Counted from the first letter of the stretch, positions 12,016 to 25,000 are shown. The stretch: DNA of 64,000 bases from Anarhynchus alexandrinus (GCA_008711295.1 VUYV01000332.1:771302-835301); one strand, 5' to 3'. Numbers and translations are program-made. The notes: generated by a model from the letters alone, not told the origin.

Positions 12016-12540
12016 TTCTGTTTTCTATTAAACTTTGAAACGTATTGTCTTCTTCAGCAGGTAGTCAGTTTGTCATAAACAGGAATATTGGTATCCCTTG
12101 TAATTTTATTCCAGTGATACTCTTAATAGAAACAATCCTTTAGAAATCAGTATTTGCCACAACAGTATCCTGTACCAGGGAATGCCACAGATGAATGATG
12201 TCTTCATGTAAGTCAATAGGAGGTTAATGGGGAGCTATCACTTCTTTATAAGAATGCTCTTTTTTATTTCAATAAATGTATTACTTTACGTTACTACAAC
12301 TGCAACTACCATGCAAAAATATTTTTGTCTTCCTGGCAAATCCACATTAATAGTTTTCTGGTCAACCCTATGGCCGAGAACACCATTGCTAAAGCAGTAA
12401 CGTATGTGTTGATCAAAATTCATTTTAAAATTCATTTAGCTGGGCACGCTAACTCACTTTTTTACTCTGTTGGCCTTTTGTTGGATGCTGGTACGCACGT
12501 GTTAATTTAGGGTTTAAATATGGTGCTTGAGGAGGGTGAA
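12016..12540. other. Unique noncoding sequence
   Basis: Nothing recognised apart from a short T-rich run at the start. The 61-codon frame at 12325-12510 has no recognisable feature. Confidence 0.5.
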
Positions 12541-12600
12541 TTGCGAGGGGAGGAGAAGAAAGAGGTGGAGGAGGAGGAGGAGGAGGAGGAGGAAGGATCC
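12541..12600. repeat. (GGA)n purine-rich simple repeat
   Basis: An uninterrupted GAG/GGA trinucleotide run at 12567-12592 sits within a longer purine tract starting near 12541. The glutamate-rich open frame through it is a repeat translation. Confidence 0.9.
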
Positions 12601-13180
12601 TTCCTTCAGCACAGCACACAGGAACGAATGCTTCCTCACTGTCCTCTGCGTAGGCTGTGCCTCAAAGCAGTGAGAGGATGGAGGCAGCAAATAAAAGGCA
12701 AGGCTGGCCAGCTACAGGGAGAAAAAATTCCCCAAAAAACAAGCATAATGACACTAACAAATGGAGAGACAGAAATTCCATGGTGGAAAAATTATTGTGC
12801 TGGAAAATGTTGTTTTGACGAAATTTAAATGTTCTCTGGAAACATGCAGATTTTCTCGTATTTTCTGACAGAAACCCGGCAGGATTGCTGCCAGCTCACC
12901 CACCTCCCCAACAGCTTGCCTGGCAGCCCTGGGAGACCCAGCTCTCGTCAGGGCTCCCAGCGCTTCCCGGCCCCGGCTGCCGGCACTGCCAAGCACCCAG
13001 CCGTATGGCAGAGAGCCCGGGAGCAGGCTACCAGGTCTCTGGGCAACCTGGGGTGCCTCATCAGTTTATGCTGAAATACCACGTTGGTAGGGTTGGGTTG
13101 GCCTGGGCATTTCTGTTTGGTTGCTTGGGGTTTTTTCTTTCTTTTTTTTTTTTTTTTCCTTGGTTCCCCACACCTTAGAT
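12601..13180. other. GC-richer patch with overlapping open frames, unidentified
   Basis: 12870-13060 is visibly richer in G and C than its surroundings, with several CpGs, and is open in more than one frame on both strands. No protein motif is recognisable, and open frames on both strands are expected where stop codons are rare. It could be an old repeat, a small regulatory element or a noncoding exon. A T17 run follows at about 13142-13158. Confidence 0.4.
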
Positions 13181-16100
13181 TTTCAGATAAGATCTCGAAA
13201 TTTTTATTCCGTTAGATTTTTTAATTTTTTTTTTTTTTAAATGCTGAAGTTTGACTCTGCTTTACTGTTTCAGAGTTTCCTGCAGAGCTAGAAATCCAGG
13301 CTCTGTTCCACCCTGAACCTCCCTGCTTCACCCCAGGAAAGCTTTTGGTATTCACCTGGGGAAAATGAAGCTCCTACCAAAAAAAGAAATGGCTGCACCT
13401 TGGTACGATGATTTATTTAAGAACCTCAGAGAGGCAGGGGGAAAGTATTACTAACAGAAAAAATGCTTTGTGGGACTATGATAATTTAGGATGAGAAAGC
13501 AACATTGCCCTGCCATAGGTAAATATTTCTGTTATATTTTGGGTTTATCACTACACGTGTGTGGGTGCGTGGGTGCAGCTCAATGGTTTTGTTGCTGTCA
13601 TATTTTCTATTTTGTATTTATTTTTGTTTAAAGCATTGCCATTGAGCTCAGCAGCCAGGAGGGGGAGACAACTAAGAGAACAGGGTTCATTCTATTGATC
13701 TTTTCAGGTTGTTTTTGTTCTTCTTAGCTCTGTTGCTGTTGGTTTGGTCAGAACCAGTAAGTGTTACTGTGAGCTGCTGGGATGAGTCACAAAATTTTTA
13801 GCTATAAAAGTCAAAACTTTGTTTTCAGTTGTAAACTCATAATAAATGAGAGCCAGGTGTTCAGTTGTTGATTTGGCCACTGCTCAGGGCTTGTTGCCCT
13901 TATTTCAGTTGTACCATGGTGAGATTGACTTGGATATAGAGTCTGTACAGTACCGTGTACTATATTTCTTTGGTTGCTTTTTCAATCATTAATAAATTCA
14001 GGAAATACAGGGAAATATATAAATAGCTGCCAAGTGTGAGGCAGATAGAGCCTCACTGAATGCAGAGTTATTCTAGTTTCAATATGTCTTTCTTTCACAC
14101 TATCTCTCCTCTTTCATCCTTTTCCCCTCACATTAGCAGCCATCTGATTCTCCTACCCGTACTATGTCTTTGTAGCTGATGCAAGGCTCTAATCATCCCT
14201 ACTGGAAAGATTAAATATTGCTAATGGGATGATACCAGTCTCAGACTCCTGCTGCTGTTTCACCCATTAGAGGTTCCCAACATTGGGCAGGATTTTTATA
14301 ACTCAGTTTCTGCAGCACATGTAGAGAGACCTTCTGGTAGCTCTGTGGAGACTCGAGGAGGAGACTAGCCAAACAGCAGGTATTGTGTGAAATCTTAATA
14401 GTCCTCTGTAGGAGAAAGGCTCTGCAATATTTTGGTGTTGCAGAAGCATGTAGTGCTACCAGTCACCTGCAGCAGCCCTGCTGAAATGATCTTTTACAGG
14501 TTGTAGAAATCGTCTTTAGAGGTTTAGGAATTCTGGCAGTACCTGGAGGAGCGCTAAAGCCCTGATTTGTTTGTCATATCCTTGTCTTTGAGGGAGGTAT
14601 GAGAGAGTAGCTGCCCTGGAGGATGCACCCAGATTCATTGAGGAGCAGGAAGCTGGAGCTGCCCAACCTTTTGGAAAGCAAGAAGACAGCCACATATTTT
14701 TTTTCCAGCTCCATTCACCTTTCCTGTGTACATGGGGACTGGGCACCGTCTGACCACATGTGTAAGAGACCAAAAATATAAGGAGAACCTCCCTCAAACA
14801 TCCATCGACCTGTGTCTGCCTGGCCTCAAGCATGGTATTAGCATGTTCAGTGGATTCGTGTTATTTTAATCTACACATTTTGTAAGACCAGTGCAGCTTT
14901 TCTCATATCTGCAAAACAAAAGAAGCCTGTGCTTGGAATATTGGTATGAGTGTTAAAGATAAAGATTTAGTCGCTCTGGCAGAGCCGTGTGGAAAATCTT
15001 GCACAATGCCTGCCCAAGCTTTGTCTGGCTCTAGCTAATGTTATTAGTCTCCCACATACATGAGCATTAAAGTCATTTATGAATATTTAAAATAAAAATA
15101 AAAATGTTGGCAGTTAAGTAGGAGAAATTATTTGTCATCTACACAATTTGTCATTAATCAAATAATAGAACAGGGAGGAAAAGATAAAAGAGCAACAGAA
15201 TGATGCTAGCAGATTTTTTCTTTTGTTTTCCTTCCTGCAGCAAATTTCAAAACTTGTTGAATCTGTCCCCTTCATGCACCCTTCAGCTTCTCTCTTCCAT
15301 TTATCCCTGGTGGCACTGAGAAAATGTATTTCTAAGCTATTTCCCAGTGGCAGTTAAAGTTTCTTATGAGGGAAGTTTATTTTATTATTCTATCTGTTGG
15401 GGAAACCTCATCATGAACGCATCCAAAGGAAGAACCATTCCTTGGACAGTGGAGTTAGTGAGGTTTTGTCCAATTGTTGGTACTTCTGCTGTCCCATCCC
15501 ACAACTCCCTTTTCTGCTTCCTAGGCCTGAACTCATCCCTTCAGCCTCTTTTTGTTCCTTAATGGAAAATTATTCATTTTCTTGGATGTTCAGCATTTTC
15601 AGTCCAACACTGTCTCTTTCACCACACACCCGTATGACTCTAAGTGCAACCACGCAGTCACTATCTCATGTGAGAAGATGACTTGGACATCCACGTCAGT
15701 TCCCGCATCCTGCTTGTGATCCCCTTGTGCTGCTTTAATTAAACTGACCACCTGATGCTCTTAGGAATGGGGCAGGAGCTGAAGGAAGGGTGGGACAGGA
15801 AAAAGGCCATCCTTGTTGGATCAAAAATGGACTGAAAATAAAAGTGAATCAGAATGAGAATTACAGCACATTTTTTCATGAGTTTTACTGCTTATACATT
15901 TGTCTCAGCAGTGTGGAAGTGAAATACAAAAAATGTTGCCCAGCAAAATTCCTAATGGATATCTAATAGAATAATCTGTTCTTCCCAGCTTTATATGACA
16001 CTAGGTGTTTTTATGCTTTTTTTTTTCCTTTTTTTCCTTTTTCCTGTTATTGATGTCGTATGGGCTAAGATGATAAAAGAGACAATTTAAGGGCAAATCT

Positions 16101-16192
16101 GTACCTGAAAAGTCAAAATCATTGGTTTTCCCTTACAGAGGGCTCCCTGGGGAATATAATACAGGGAATCGTGGGCAGTTTACCAGTAGTTG
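13181..16192. other. Unique noncoding sequence
   Basis: No gene recognised. A consensus AP-1 site (TGAGTCA, 13783-13789) lies 13 bases before a TATAAAAG word at 13803-13810. A 105-codon stop-free minus-strand frame at 14516-14833 is slightly GC-richer than its flanks but unrecognised. A pyrimidine tract runs about 16010-16042. Confidence 0.5.
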
Positions 16193-16385
16193 TGATATGT
16201 ATCTGTCTGGCATTTAAAAATAAACAAACAAACAAAAACAAATAAAAAAAGTATTTTTCTTAAAAGAGAAAAACAACAAAAAACAAACAAACAAAACCAA
16301 AACCAGAAATGAAACACACACACACACACACACAAAAACAAACAAACAAACAAACAAACAAACCCAAAACCCAAACAAACCAAAG
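16193..16385. repeat. A/C-rich compound simple repeat, (CA)n and (AAAC)n
   Basis: AAACA-type repeats from about 16205 are followed by (CA)n at 16314-16334 and (AAAC)n at 16335-16365. The phenylalanine, cysteine and valine-rich minus-strand frames across it are simple-repeat translations. Confidence 0.92.
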
Positions 16386-18318
16386 CCTTGCCTCCCTGAG
16401 GACCAAAGAGGGGAAGGTCACAGTAGCTTTCTGGTTTGCATGGTTGGCTGTCTGTTTTCTGGTGGCAAAACAGCACCCTAGATAATGGCTATTTAGTCCC
16501 TGGAAAAAAACTATCATATAGTCTTCTGTGTTCTACCTTAAGATGCCATGGTTCAACAATTTCTTTTTTCTTTCTGAAGAAGAACAAAGAATGTAGAATG
16601 AAAATGCGGTCTCTTACCCTTCACCGTACCACAACATTTAAACTTGCAGGTTTATACAAACATATATCGAGTCATTTTCTTCAGAGCTGGAAACTACACA
16701 ATGTGATTTTCTCAGTGAAAAGTGAAGAAGCTTTTAATCGCCTATTTGCTTATGTGTAGCACCAAATTTTCAGTGTCCACTTTGCAGATTACAGCAAAGT
16801 GCCAAGGTGTAGCTCAGGTACTCAGCAACTGGAGTTTCACATTACGGATCTTTCCCTGTTGTGCTCCATTACTACTTGTATCAAATCTGCCAATTTCTCT
16901 AGTAAATATGGAGAAAAAAGAAAATTGATCCTGTTACAGGCCCCACTGCTCAGTTTGGTTCTTCAGCTCAGCAGTTCCTGTTCTGAATCCTGGCGTCATA
17001 GTTACATGTCTTTTTAAAACAGACAACTATTATGCCATTAATTTTCTTAGTTGGAAACCAAGATATATGCAAAGTCACATAACAAGTCGTGTCCAGTCTA
17101 GGAATTTTATTATCCAGGATTCTTGATCTCCACATTTATGCTTTCTATGCAATGGTACAAAACACACTTCAAACATTTGAGTTTTCTCATATGCATAAAG
17201 AAAAATAATTTGATTTACACACCTAGCATTTTTACATCTGTTGATGGCTTGTTAAGTTGTTTGCTTTTTTTTATATTTTCATTATGGAAATTATTGCAAA
17301 CATAAGGAACAAAAATTCTCTTTTAGGTTGGAGAAAACCGAGGGAGAAAAGTGACTTTGAGGTATGTTTCTGTTGCTGCCAAACTCCCAGAAACCTCACA
17401 GTGGTTACGCCACAATTTTTGAGCTTTCTGTGTAACAGATCAAGATGGATATGAATCGGCATTATCGGAGGGAGCAATGCCATCCCTGCTAGATTGAATC
17501 GCGGAGTTCTTTTTTCAGAGCATACAATCTTTTTGGGATGGGATGAGATGATTTTAGCCAGAATGACGTCTCAGACCGTGCTACAGAGGAGAGTCAAGGG
17601 AAGGTCTCTTGGATGTCTTATGTCCCTGAAAAGACTATACATGGTCCTGCAGCCTGCAGGCTACTAAACTGCAATGTGTGTGAGGAAAAATAAACTGGAA
17701 GGGAAGAAAATACTCTATAAACTGGCGTGACGTGTCCCTTTCCTGTGTTGTGTGGGGACTTTTGTGGAACTGCATTGCACAGGAGCTACTCGGATCAACG
17801 GGTGTATTTGCTGCTCAATTCCTTACGTGCGCTGTCTTAGGTACACTGGCAAAACGCATCCTTTCAATAACCACTCTCTTTAGCAAAATGGTGACCATCA
17901 CAGATAATAATGAAAAGTAAAGCAACATGAGTTTGAGCCTGAAAGTCTAAATTCTGTACTACAGGTGAAAAGACCAAGTGACTCATCTCCAGTGGAGCTG
18001 CATGTTTTTAAGAGCAAATATAAAATTGTTACCGCACCGGGTAGCGCTGAATCAGTAAACTGAATGGAACTTGATGCAACAGGAAAGGTAATACAAAAGG
18101 AAGAAACAAACTAAACTAAGAATAAGACAGTGGTAACACTAGTGATAATTAATGTAAAAAGAGAAACAGGACAGTGACAGTTAAGATGGAAGTTAATAAA
18201 CAGATGTATTTTCTCTTCAATCTGAGTATGTAATTCCTTTTAATGTTAGCAGAAGGTATAAATGCAATGAGAGAAAATACTCCTTGAGGGAGTAGGGCAA
18301 TTTCATTCTTAGTATATT
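16386..18318. other. Unique noncoding sequence
   Basis: No exon recognised. About 17950-18010 reads as a possible decayed ancient amniote repeat (ATTCTGTACTACAGGTGAAA followed by an ACTCATCTCCAGTGGAG-like segment), at low confidence. Confidence 0.45.
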
Positions 18319-18810
18319 TTATAGGACTGCTAGAAAAAGTGGAGTAGGAAACGTTGCTATATATATGAAGAGCCCTGTAAAAGAGCCAAATCTTTGATAA
18401 TGGGGGAAAATGATAACTAGGATTTTAAGGGTTTGGGGGCAGGTATTATGGACTGAAGAGGCAAGTTCTGAGAGCTTCCCTTTTCCAACTGGCATTAATT
18501 TTCCTGGGTTCAGCTTTAGCCAGCTGCTCTTCATCCAGGTGCTGATTTTGGCTGGAGCATTAGGAGGATAAACGCTATATCCTGTAAAGCATGAAGGAGA
18601 ATATTTGCATACTCTTTTATGTTTCCCAGAGAATTCAAAATATATGGTGGAAAATAATGACAGTATCATGTCAATCAACACACTAAGTGTCAGAAAATCT
18701 GCAGCGTCATTGACTTTCTTTGTCAACAGAAGAACTCTTGACATCATGATCCAGTTGGTTCTTTGTTTGGCTGAATTATTTAGGAATGTTGTTTTGTATC
18801 TAAATACCAA
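18319..18810 (-). pseudogene. Decayed LINE reverse transcriptase fragment (L2/CR1 clade-like)
   Basis: A 163-codon minus-strand frame. Residues about 88-104 read ISTWMKSSWLKLNPGK, which matches the region just after the YADD box in L2 and CR1-clade ORF2 proteins (pattern 'I-x-x-WM-x-x-x-x-LKLN-x-x-K'). The following TLKILVIIF corresponds to the 'K-x-LGV-x-x-D' block. An upstream stretch (VNDAADFLTLSVLIDMI, about residues 33-49) resembles the start of the palm domain. The YADD motif and intervening palm residues are missing, implying internal deletion, so no activity is possible. Clade assignment is inference. It differs clearly from the avian CR1 at 19892. Confidence 0.6.
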
Positions 18811-19891
18811 CAGTAATGAACCTCACTAGACTTCCTGATCATCAGAGCTAGACTGTGGTTTCCACGATGAGCCTATCAAAAATTAAACGTTACCTGAGAA
18901 TTAGTGTCTGACACCCCAGAAAAGGGGTCATTCATTAAAACATGTTTTCAGGAGAAATGCAAGGCTGCGGTTTATAGCTCAGCCAGATCTCTGTTAATAT
19001 CCCTTCTACATTCCTTATTGAATTCATATTATTTTCTAAAATATATACAAACTCTCTTACCAGGAATTACTGTTTCTCAGTGAATAAATAGTTGAGCTTA
19101 AGACTGTCATTGGGACCATGAGATAGTGGTGAAAATTGCAGATGTAGTTGTATACAAGACCTTTTTTTTTCCTAGAGAATAGATCTACACTACAAAATAG
19201 ACATAACTGACTCTGAAGCTTCTCATGAATACCGATTTGTGCTATAGCTGATCCATTTTAAGGACCTGACACAAGTCTACCAAGAAAACAGAGGAGCATG
19301 CAAAACCCAACCAGGATAAGTAAACCAGTACATTTCCATTGATAATTGAGACAGTGGTAAATCAATCTGGACATGCACTTATCCTATAATTCTACAGATT
19401 TAGTCAGGAAAAATAAAACTTCCCATAAGAGGTGTCCTCAAGATTATTTTTTTTTTGGCAATCTCTATGTCTTTTCTATGGCTCTGTGTATTACTCTGAT
19501 AAGGGCACCTGTTTTTCACACTAATCTGTAATATTTCCATTTTTATAAAGAACAGTTTCCCAGACTCACACAGTTTCCTAAAAATCACACAGTACTTGCC
19601 AGAAATCTCCTCTCATCAACCACGTTAGAAGATGACAATGGTAAAAGCATGAAATTTCTGCAAAGCTTCCAGTGGAGTCATGTGACTCATAAGCACATCA
19701 TAAAATACCTTGTCAGTCTTTGTTACACACTCCAACGTTCCAAAAGAGTTTTGTTCTGAACTGTCAATGGATTGTTCATTGGAAATTGGAAAGTCAGTGT
19801 GTAGGTTGTAAAATAAATAGTTTCAGCTGCTAACAATATGAAATTGGGAGAGCAAATAATGGAGTAGCCATAATGTAATAACGGCTCTAGA
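18811..19891. other. Unique noncoding sequence
   Basis: Nothing recognised. Short poly-T runs occur near 19163 and 19447. The sequence between the old LINE fragment and the CR1 shows no further reverse transcriptase similarity I could see. Confidence 0.5.
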
Positions 19892-20285
19892 GAATCATAG
19901 AATCATAGAATTGGTGAGGTTGGAAGGGACCTTTAAGATCATCAAGTCCAACCGTTAACCTACCCTGAAGAAAAAAACAAACAAACAAACAAACCCAAAA
20001 CAAACCACCACCCACCCACTTCTAAACCATGTCCCTAAGCACCTCATCTACCCTTTTCTTAAACACCTCCAGGGATGGTGAATCCACCACCTCTCTGGGC
20101 AGCCTATTCCAATGTTTAATAACCCTTTCAGTGAAAAAATACTTCCTAATATCCAATCTAAACCTGCCCTGACATAACTTGAACCCGTTTCCTCTTGTCC
20201 TATCACTTGTCACCAGGGAGAAGAGGTCAGCTCCCATCTCTCTAAAACCTCCTTTCAGGGAGTTGTAGAGGGTGATCTCTAGAAG
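19892..20285 (-). mobile_element. CR1 LINE 3' end, 5'-truncated, minus orientation
   Basis: The plus strand begins with two copies of the CATAGAAT unit (the complement of the CR1 3' tail ATTCTATG), then the GGTTGGAAGGGACCTTTAAG-like CR1 3' UTR. The minus-strand frame from about 20285 down to 20022 encodes the C-terminal end of CR1 ORF2 protein, with a recognisable [18 protein letters not shown] motif. The element is cut off at its 5' side near 20285, the usual fate of CR1 insertions. An A/C-rich AAAC-type run (19970-20010) lies inside the 3' UTR and looks like a later expansion. Confidence 0.95.
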
Positions 20286-21398
20286 GGAAGTGGGATCTGA
20301 CATCAGCAGAAAGATTCTCTGGTCACAATCAAATATTATAAAATTAATATTTTGGAGAAGATATGTAGAGTTCTCACATATGCTTATTATCCCCGTGTCC
20401 TTCATATGGTAGTCACTGGACACTGCTGCTACATGAAAATGAAATTATAAATAAAATGCTCTGGAATCCATTAGCTACGGCTTATTTGAAAATCTAAGTC
20501 AGTAATACTCTTTAAAGACATTAATTATTAGTTAGGGGCAACATAGGGTACTAGATTCCTACAGACAAGCAGCAATTGGTACACAATTCAGTACCAGCCT
20601 TCCTGAGCGCAGTGCAGTTGAAAGCAGTAACAGTAACATCACTGGTAATAGTGATGAATCCAGCCCCAGAATTTTCTAAAATTATTTGTTTCAGCAAATG
20701 AAGGAGGTAATGATTCTACAAGTTTATCCATTCACTCATATAATTACTTTATACAAAATTTCTCAGATTACAGAGAATCTAGCTGACTCATTTGTCTGTT
20801 TTTCACTAGCACTGATCTAGCTACCTATCTATACAGCCTCATCTTCCAGTGGCCATACCTTAATCAATGTTTACATGGTTCCCACTGTGGAGAAGTACTA
20901 TTAGCAACAAATAAATATGGGTATAAAATGTACAGGAAAACAGCACATAAAATCTCAAAAATTTAGCCATTTTTTCTGATGGGAAGAAAGTTGAAAGGTG
21001 AGGGACTTAACCTATAAATGTGAAATAATCTGTGGTTAATGAGCAAAAATCAAACATACATATTAAAGAGGAACCAAGGCATAAAGATTAGGAAGGGATT
21101 TAAGACAGATTGTGAAAAATAATAATAATAAAATCTCTTCAGTACAGGGTCCATGGCTGAGCAGTTGGTTGGTAAGAGTTCTGAGAGGCGTCACCAACAG
21201 AGGATTGAGGACAGATCAGTAACAGCTATGTATAAAACATCATTCTTTTACCATCTTTCCACCTTACCTTAAAGATGATGCTTTGGGGGACAACTGAAAT
21301 GATTTCCTGTTTTAAGAATATTGTGACAAGTGTCTGAAAGGTTTATCATGAGAAACATGTTCTTTTCAGTGAAGATTAAATGCTGAGATGATAATACA
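20286..21398. other. Unique AT-rich noncoding sequence
   Basis: Nothing recognised. A short (AAT)n run lies at about 21117-21131. Confidence 0.55.
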
Positions 21399-21457
21399 GG
21401 GGGAAAAAAAAAAAAAGAAAAAAAAGGAANGGGGGAAAAAAAAAAAAAGAAAAAAAA
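21399..21457. repeat. Exact 27-base purine unit repeated around an N
   Basis: The unit G5-A13-G-A8 occurs at 21399-21425 and again, identical, at 21431-21457. The two copies are separated by GGAA and an N at 21430. An exact copy across an ambiguous base is typical of two contig ends overlapping the same sequence. Confidence 0.85.
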
Positions 21458-22061
21458 TGAAGGAGTTTCATCGGGGGAGAAAAAATGGTGGCATACAGTT
21501 TTTTACAGTGTAGCGGGGCAAGCTGGACCCAGGACCACACACTGGGAATTTAGGGGTAAAAGCTGGGAATTCAGGAAGAATTATTTAATAATGTCCAAGT
21601 TGTAAGTATACGAAGCAATTTGCCAAGTTGGATCATCACAGCAAATGTTAGAAGTAAATGCAGGACAGATAGACATTTTTCTGAAAGGGGAGGACACTGA
21701 AGGGTGCAGTGACAAAGCAGCAAACAGGTTTTTTGAGCCAAGCAGTTTCCTCCTGTCCAGCAAACCTTTACGTCCTTTAACACTCATTTTCATTATGATT
21801 CAGAGACATTATTACCTTCGTTTTCCTCAGTCTGTTAAAGCTATCTGGATTTTGCTTCATTTTCCCGGATACTGATGTAAGGTGTCTCCAAGTGCAATTA
21901 CGTTATCTTAATATCTCTGTAAGAGCACTGTCACCACTGCTGAGGGCTAAAAATTTAGTTCCCTTTAAAGAAAATATACCTTAGACTGTGTCCCTGGAAG
22001 ATAGCTCTGATCTACTGTTATACCAAAACCCTTGATAAAATATTTTATTTTACAAGATGCA

Positions 22062-22092
<31 letters not shown>

Positions 22093-25000
22093 ACAAGAGA
22101 AACAACATGACATATTTTCCATAGATGCTGCTGATAAATATCTTCCATTGGGACAGAAACTTAGAGGGAAATAATTTGCTGATACAGTCGCTTCAGTCTT
22201 ATAATGGAAAAAAGGAGAGTTTGGAATAGCATTTTCAAATGCTGATATCAATGTGACTTCGGGAGTTTCATAATTCTTTTAAGACCTCATAACTTTCCAT
22301 ATCACCATGCAATGGTTTCAGATCAAGGGACATATTTCCTCTCTCTTTGAAGACCATGATAGAAATGTGTTTCAGAATACATTCATGATTTAAAACCAGG
22401 AAATTTTGGGTTTGAATAGCGTTACTGCCATCACCACCACATGTGCTTCTTCTGATAGCTCTGATAGTTTCAGCATTGTTTTTAAATTTAATTTACAACC
22501 TTCTCTGTTTTTTCCAGCCTGTGCTTGTAAGAAATATGTGTAGAACCAAACTAAATTCCAACTTTTTAAGGATTTCCAACATAACACAGGAGTTTGGAAA
22601 TAAAGAGTTCCTTCTAAGTAATTTGTATAACTAACTAGATTATGTAAAATTATGTGCTTTTGTGGAAGGCTTTGTCTATTAATTGTCTGATTATGGGGGT
22701 CTAAAGAACTCAGTAGTCTTCCCCTTGCAGAATGTATTTGATTGTTTCTTTTGTGATAGCATTGCATCAATTGATATAATTTTTGAATAATAGACAGGGA
22801 TATAATTGGCTGTGTTAGTAAAGGCAGACTTCTGATAGACTCCAGTGATGATATCATAGGTACACCAACGGCTCTAACAAAATGTAATGACAAATATCTC
22901 TCCTAAAATAAGTGAGCAAATACAATACAAGCTACTATTCATGTCATATTATCAACTTTCTGTACTTCTTATTAGGACCTTGTGTAAATCATGAGGAAAG
23001 ATGACAGATTTCACACATTAGTCATGGTAAAATGGTAAATTTCACAATTAGTCATAGACTATTAGAAAATGATCTAGAAATCTAGTTAAAGTCATTTTTA
23101 TCATTAAAGAGCTGCTTAATATTGTCTTTACTTCATAATGAACTTCAATGCAAACATAGCATTTCACCTTATAATCAACACTTGAATTTTTAATTTCAAT
23201 ATCAAACACAAAGTACATATTTTTCAGACACCTCAGATATATAGTTCTGAAAACCAATTTAATTTTTCCTATAAACGCGGCAGTTTGCAACAGTGCCAGC
23301 AGTCCAATTACTGTATTAAAATCTGCATTCTTTCATCTTGTAACAAAATACATAATACCAAATTTGGACGCTTATAACAGCTTGTTTATACCTGACCTTA
23401 AAAAAGCCCTGCATTTTACACTTAGATGTCATACTGGTTTTAAAATGACCCCAAAAATTTATAGTTATTTCATCAGTTCTGTACAGAAACAATGGTTTCC
23501 TAGCCTTCAATTTACTTTACTGTTTGTGTCACTAGATCATTTATTGTCCGATCTATAATTTGGAAAGATCAAAAACTATTGACCTTCAGCATCTTTTTTT
23601 AGTGCATTGACTGTGCCAGTGGCATACACTGAAAGTTGTAATGGATCTTCTTCAGCCTCCTCCTTTACCTTGGATCATGACGATCATTTTTTCAGCTCGT
23701 CCTTCTTGACAGTTTGGGTCTGTGCCATCCATTTGTGACAACCTTGGTTAATATCATTATGTGTGTGTACACATAATTTTAAGAAACACGATGCAGTTTT
23801 GGTTGGTTCAGTTTTCAGACAGTGAAAGCCTACAAGGATCCAAGGAATAACCAGACTTTTCCATTCCAGCTGCACAGAGCTTCATAGGTTGACATATAGA
23901 GGAGCATAAAGCAAACGTGGGTCACTTGGTTTGGTCTACTGTGAAAATCCAGGACTACTCACTATTGAGTACTTTTTTCTAGTACTGTTCTAAGTGTCGA
24001 CAGCAGCCACACACTGTTTTGTGTTGTTGCATTTCCCAGGCATTCCTCTTGTTTTTGAAACTATGTTTAGTTTAATTTGAAAGTATGATATCTATAAATT
24101 ATTACAATAAAGTTTTCACAGCCCCTAAAATGTTGGATGCCCGTCTCAATTTTAGTCGAGGTTTATTTTGCGGCATGTACATTTATAACTCCCAATAAAA
24201 GTAGTAGAATGGGTTATGAATGATCACGAAGGTATTTGGATAGCAATTGATGGGGCAGGTGACATTACTGGTGGCTCAGATGTCCTCCCATTCAGGGTGT
24301 GAATCTCACTGATAAGAATTTTCACAGAGATCTGATGATCAAGAAATTTTGGGGATTTAAATGTCTTTCCATTGTATTTGGATAGCTTAACTGACATTTA
24401 TGTATACCAAAAGTTTTAAAATTCCCTTAGAAAAAAATGGAAAATCTAAAAAAAAAAAAGAAAAAAGGATGAGGTATGAGGTTGGTTATTCTATTTTGCC
24501 TTTTGCCTTTGCAAACAAATAAAAGACCTTTGCACAGAATCTGAGCAACTCATCACTGAGTAGTGAAAGTGTTTATTCCATTTGTAATCCTTTTAAATCA
24601 CATGGAATATGTTGTACGGACCATACTTGAGAGTGTCAGATGAGACCTGTTAGTACCTTCTTGAAACTGGATTGGATGGATTAGAACATTTTTGCTGGAA
24701 TCGGTTTATGAACCCATTGCAAAGGCTGTGCAAGTCATGAGATAAGGGTAAGAACGGTCACTGCGCTTTGGTTTGAAATGACACTCGCAAACTGAGGCTG
24801 GGAGCCACAGAATATGTACTTCTTCAGGACCGCTGTGCTTCTGTCTGGAATTACAGAAATATGTGCACGTACACAATTACCTTACAAAGTGCTGGCGGTT
24901 CAATACTTTCAGGAAACATCAGATACATTCGTACAGATGAGGCTTTCACTGCAACGTGCCGTGTTTATACAAATCAGCGCTTGTGCAGCAAAATTCGGTG

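Noticed and set aside
12547..12828. Glutamate-rich 102-codon frame
   Set aside because: Driven by the GGA simple repeat, with no similarity beyond it.
16180..16517. Cys/Phe/Val-rich minus-strand frames resembling membrane segments
   Set aside because: Translations of the CA and AAAC repeats.
22390..22893. 167-codon minus-strand frame
   Set aside because: No motif, domain or splice context, and its composition matches the AT-rich background.
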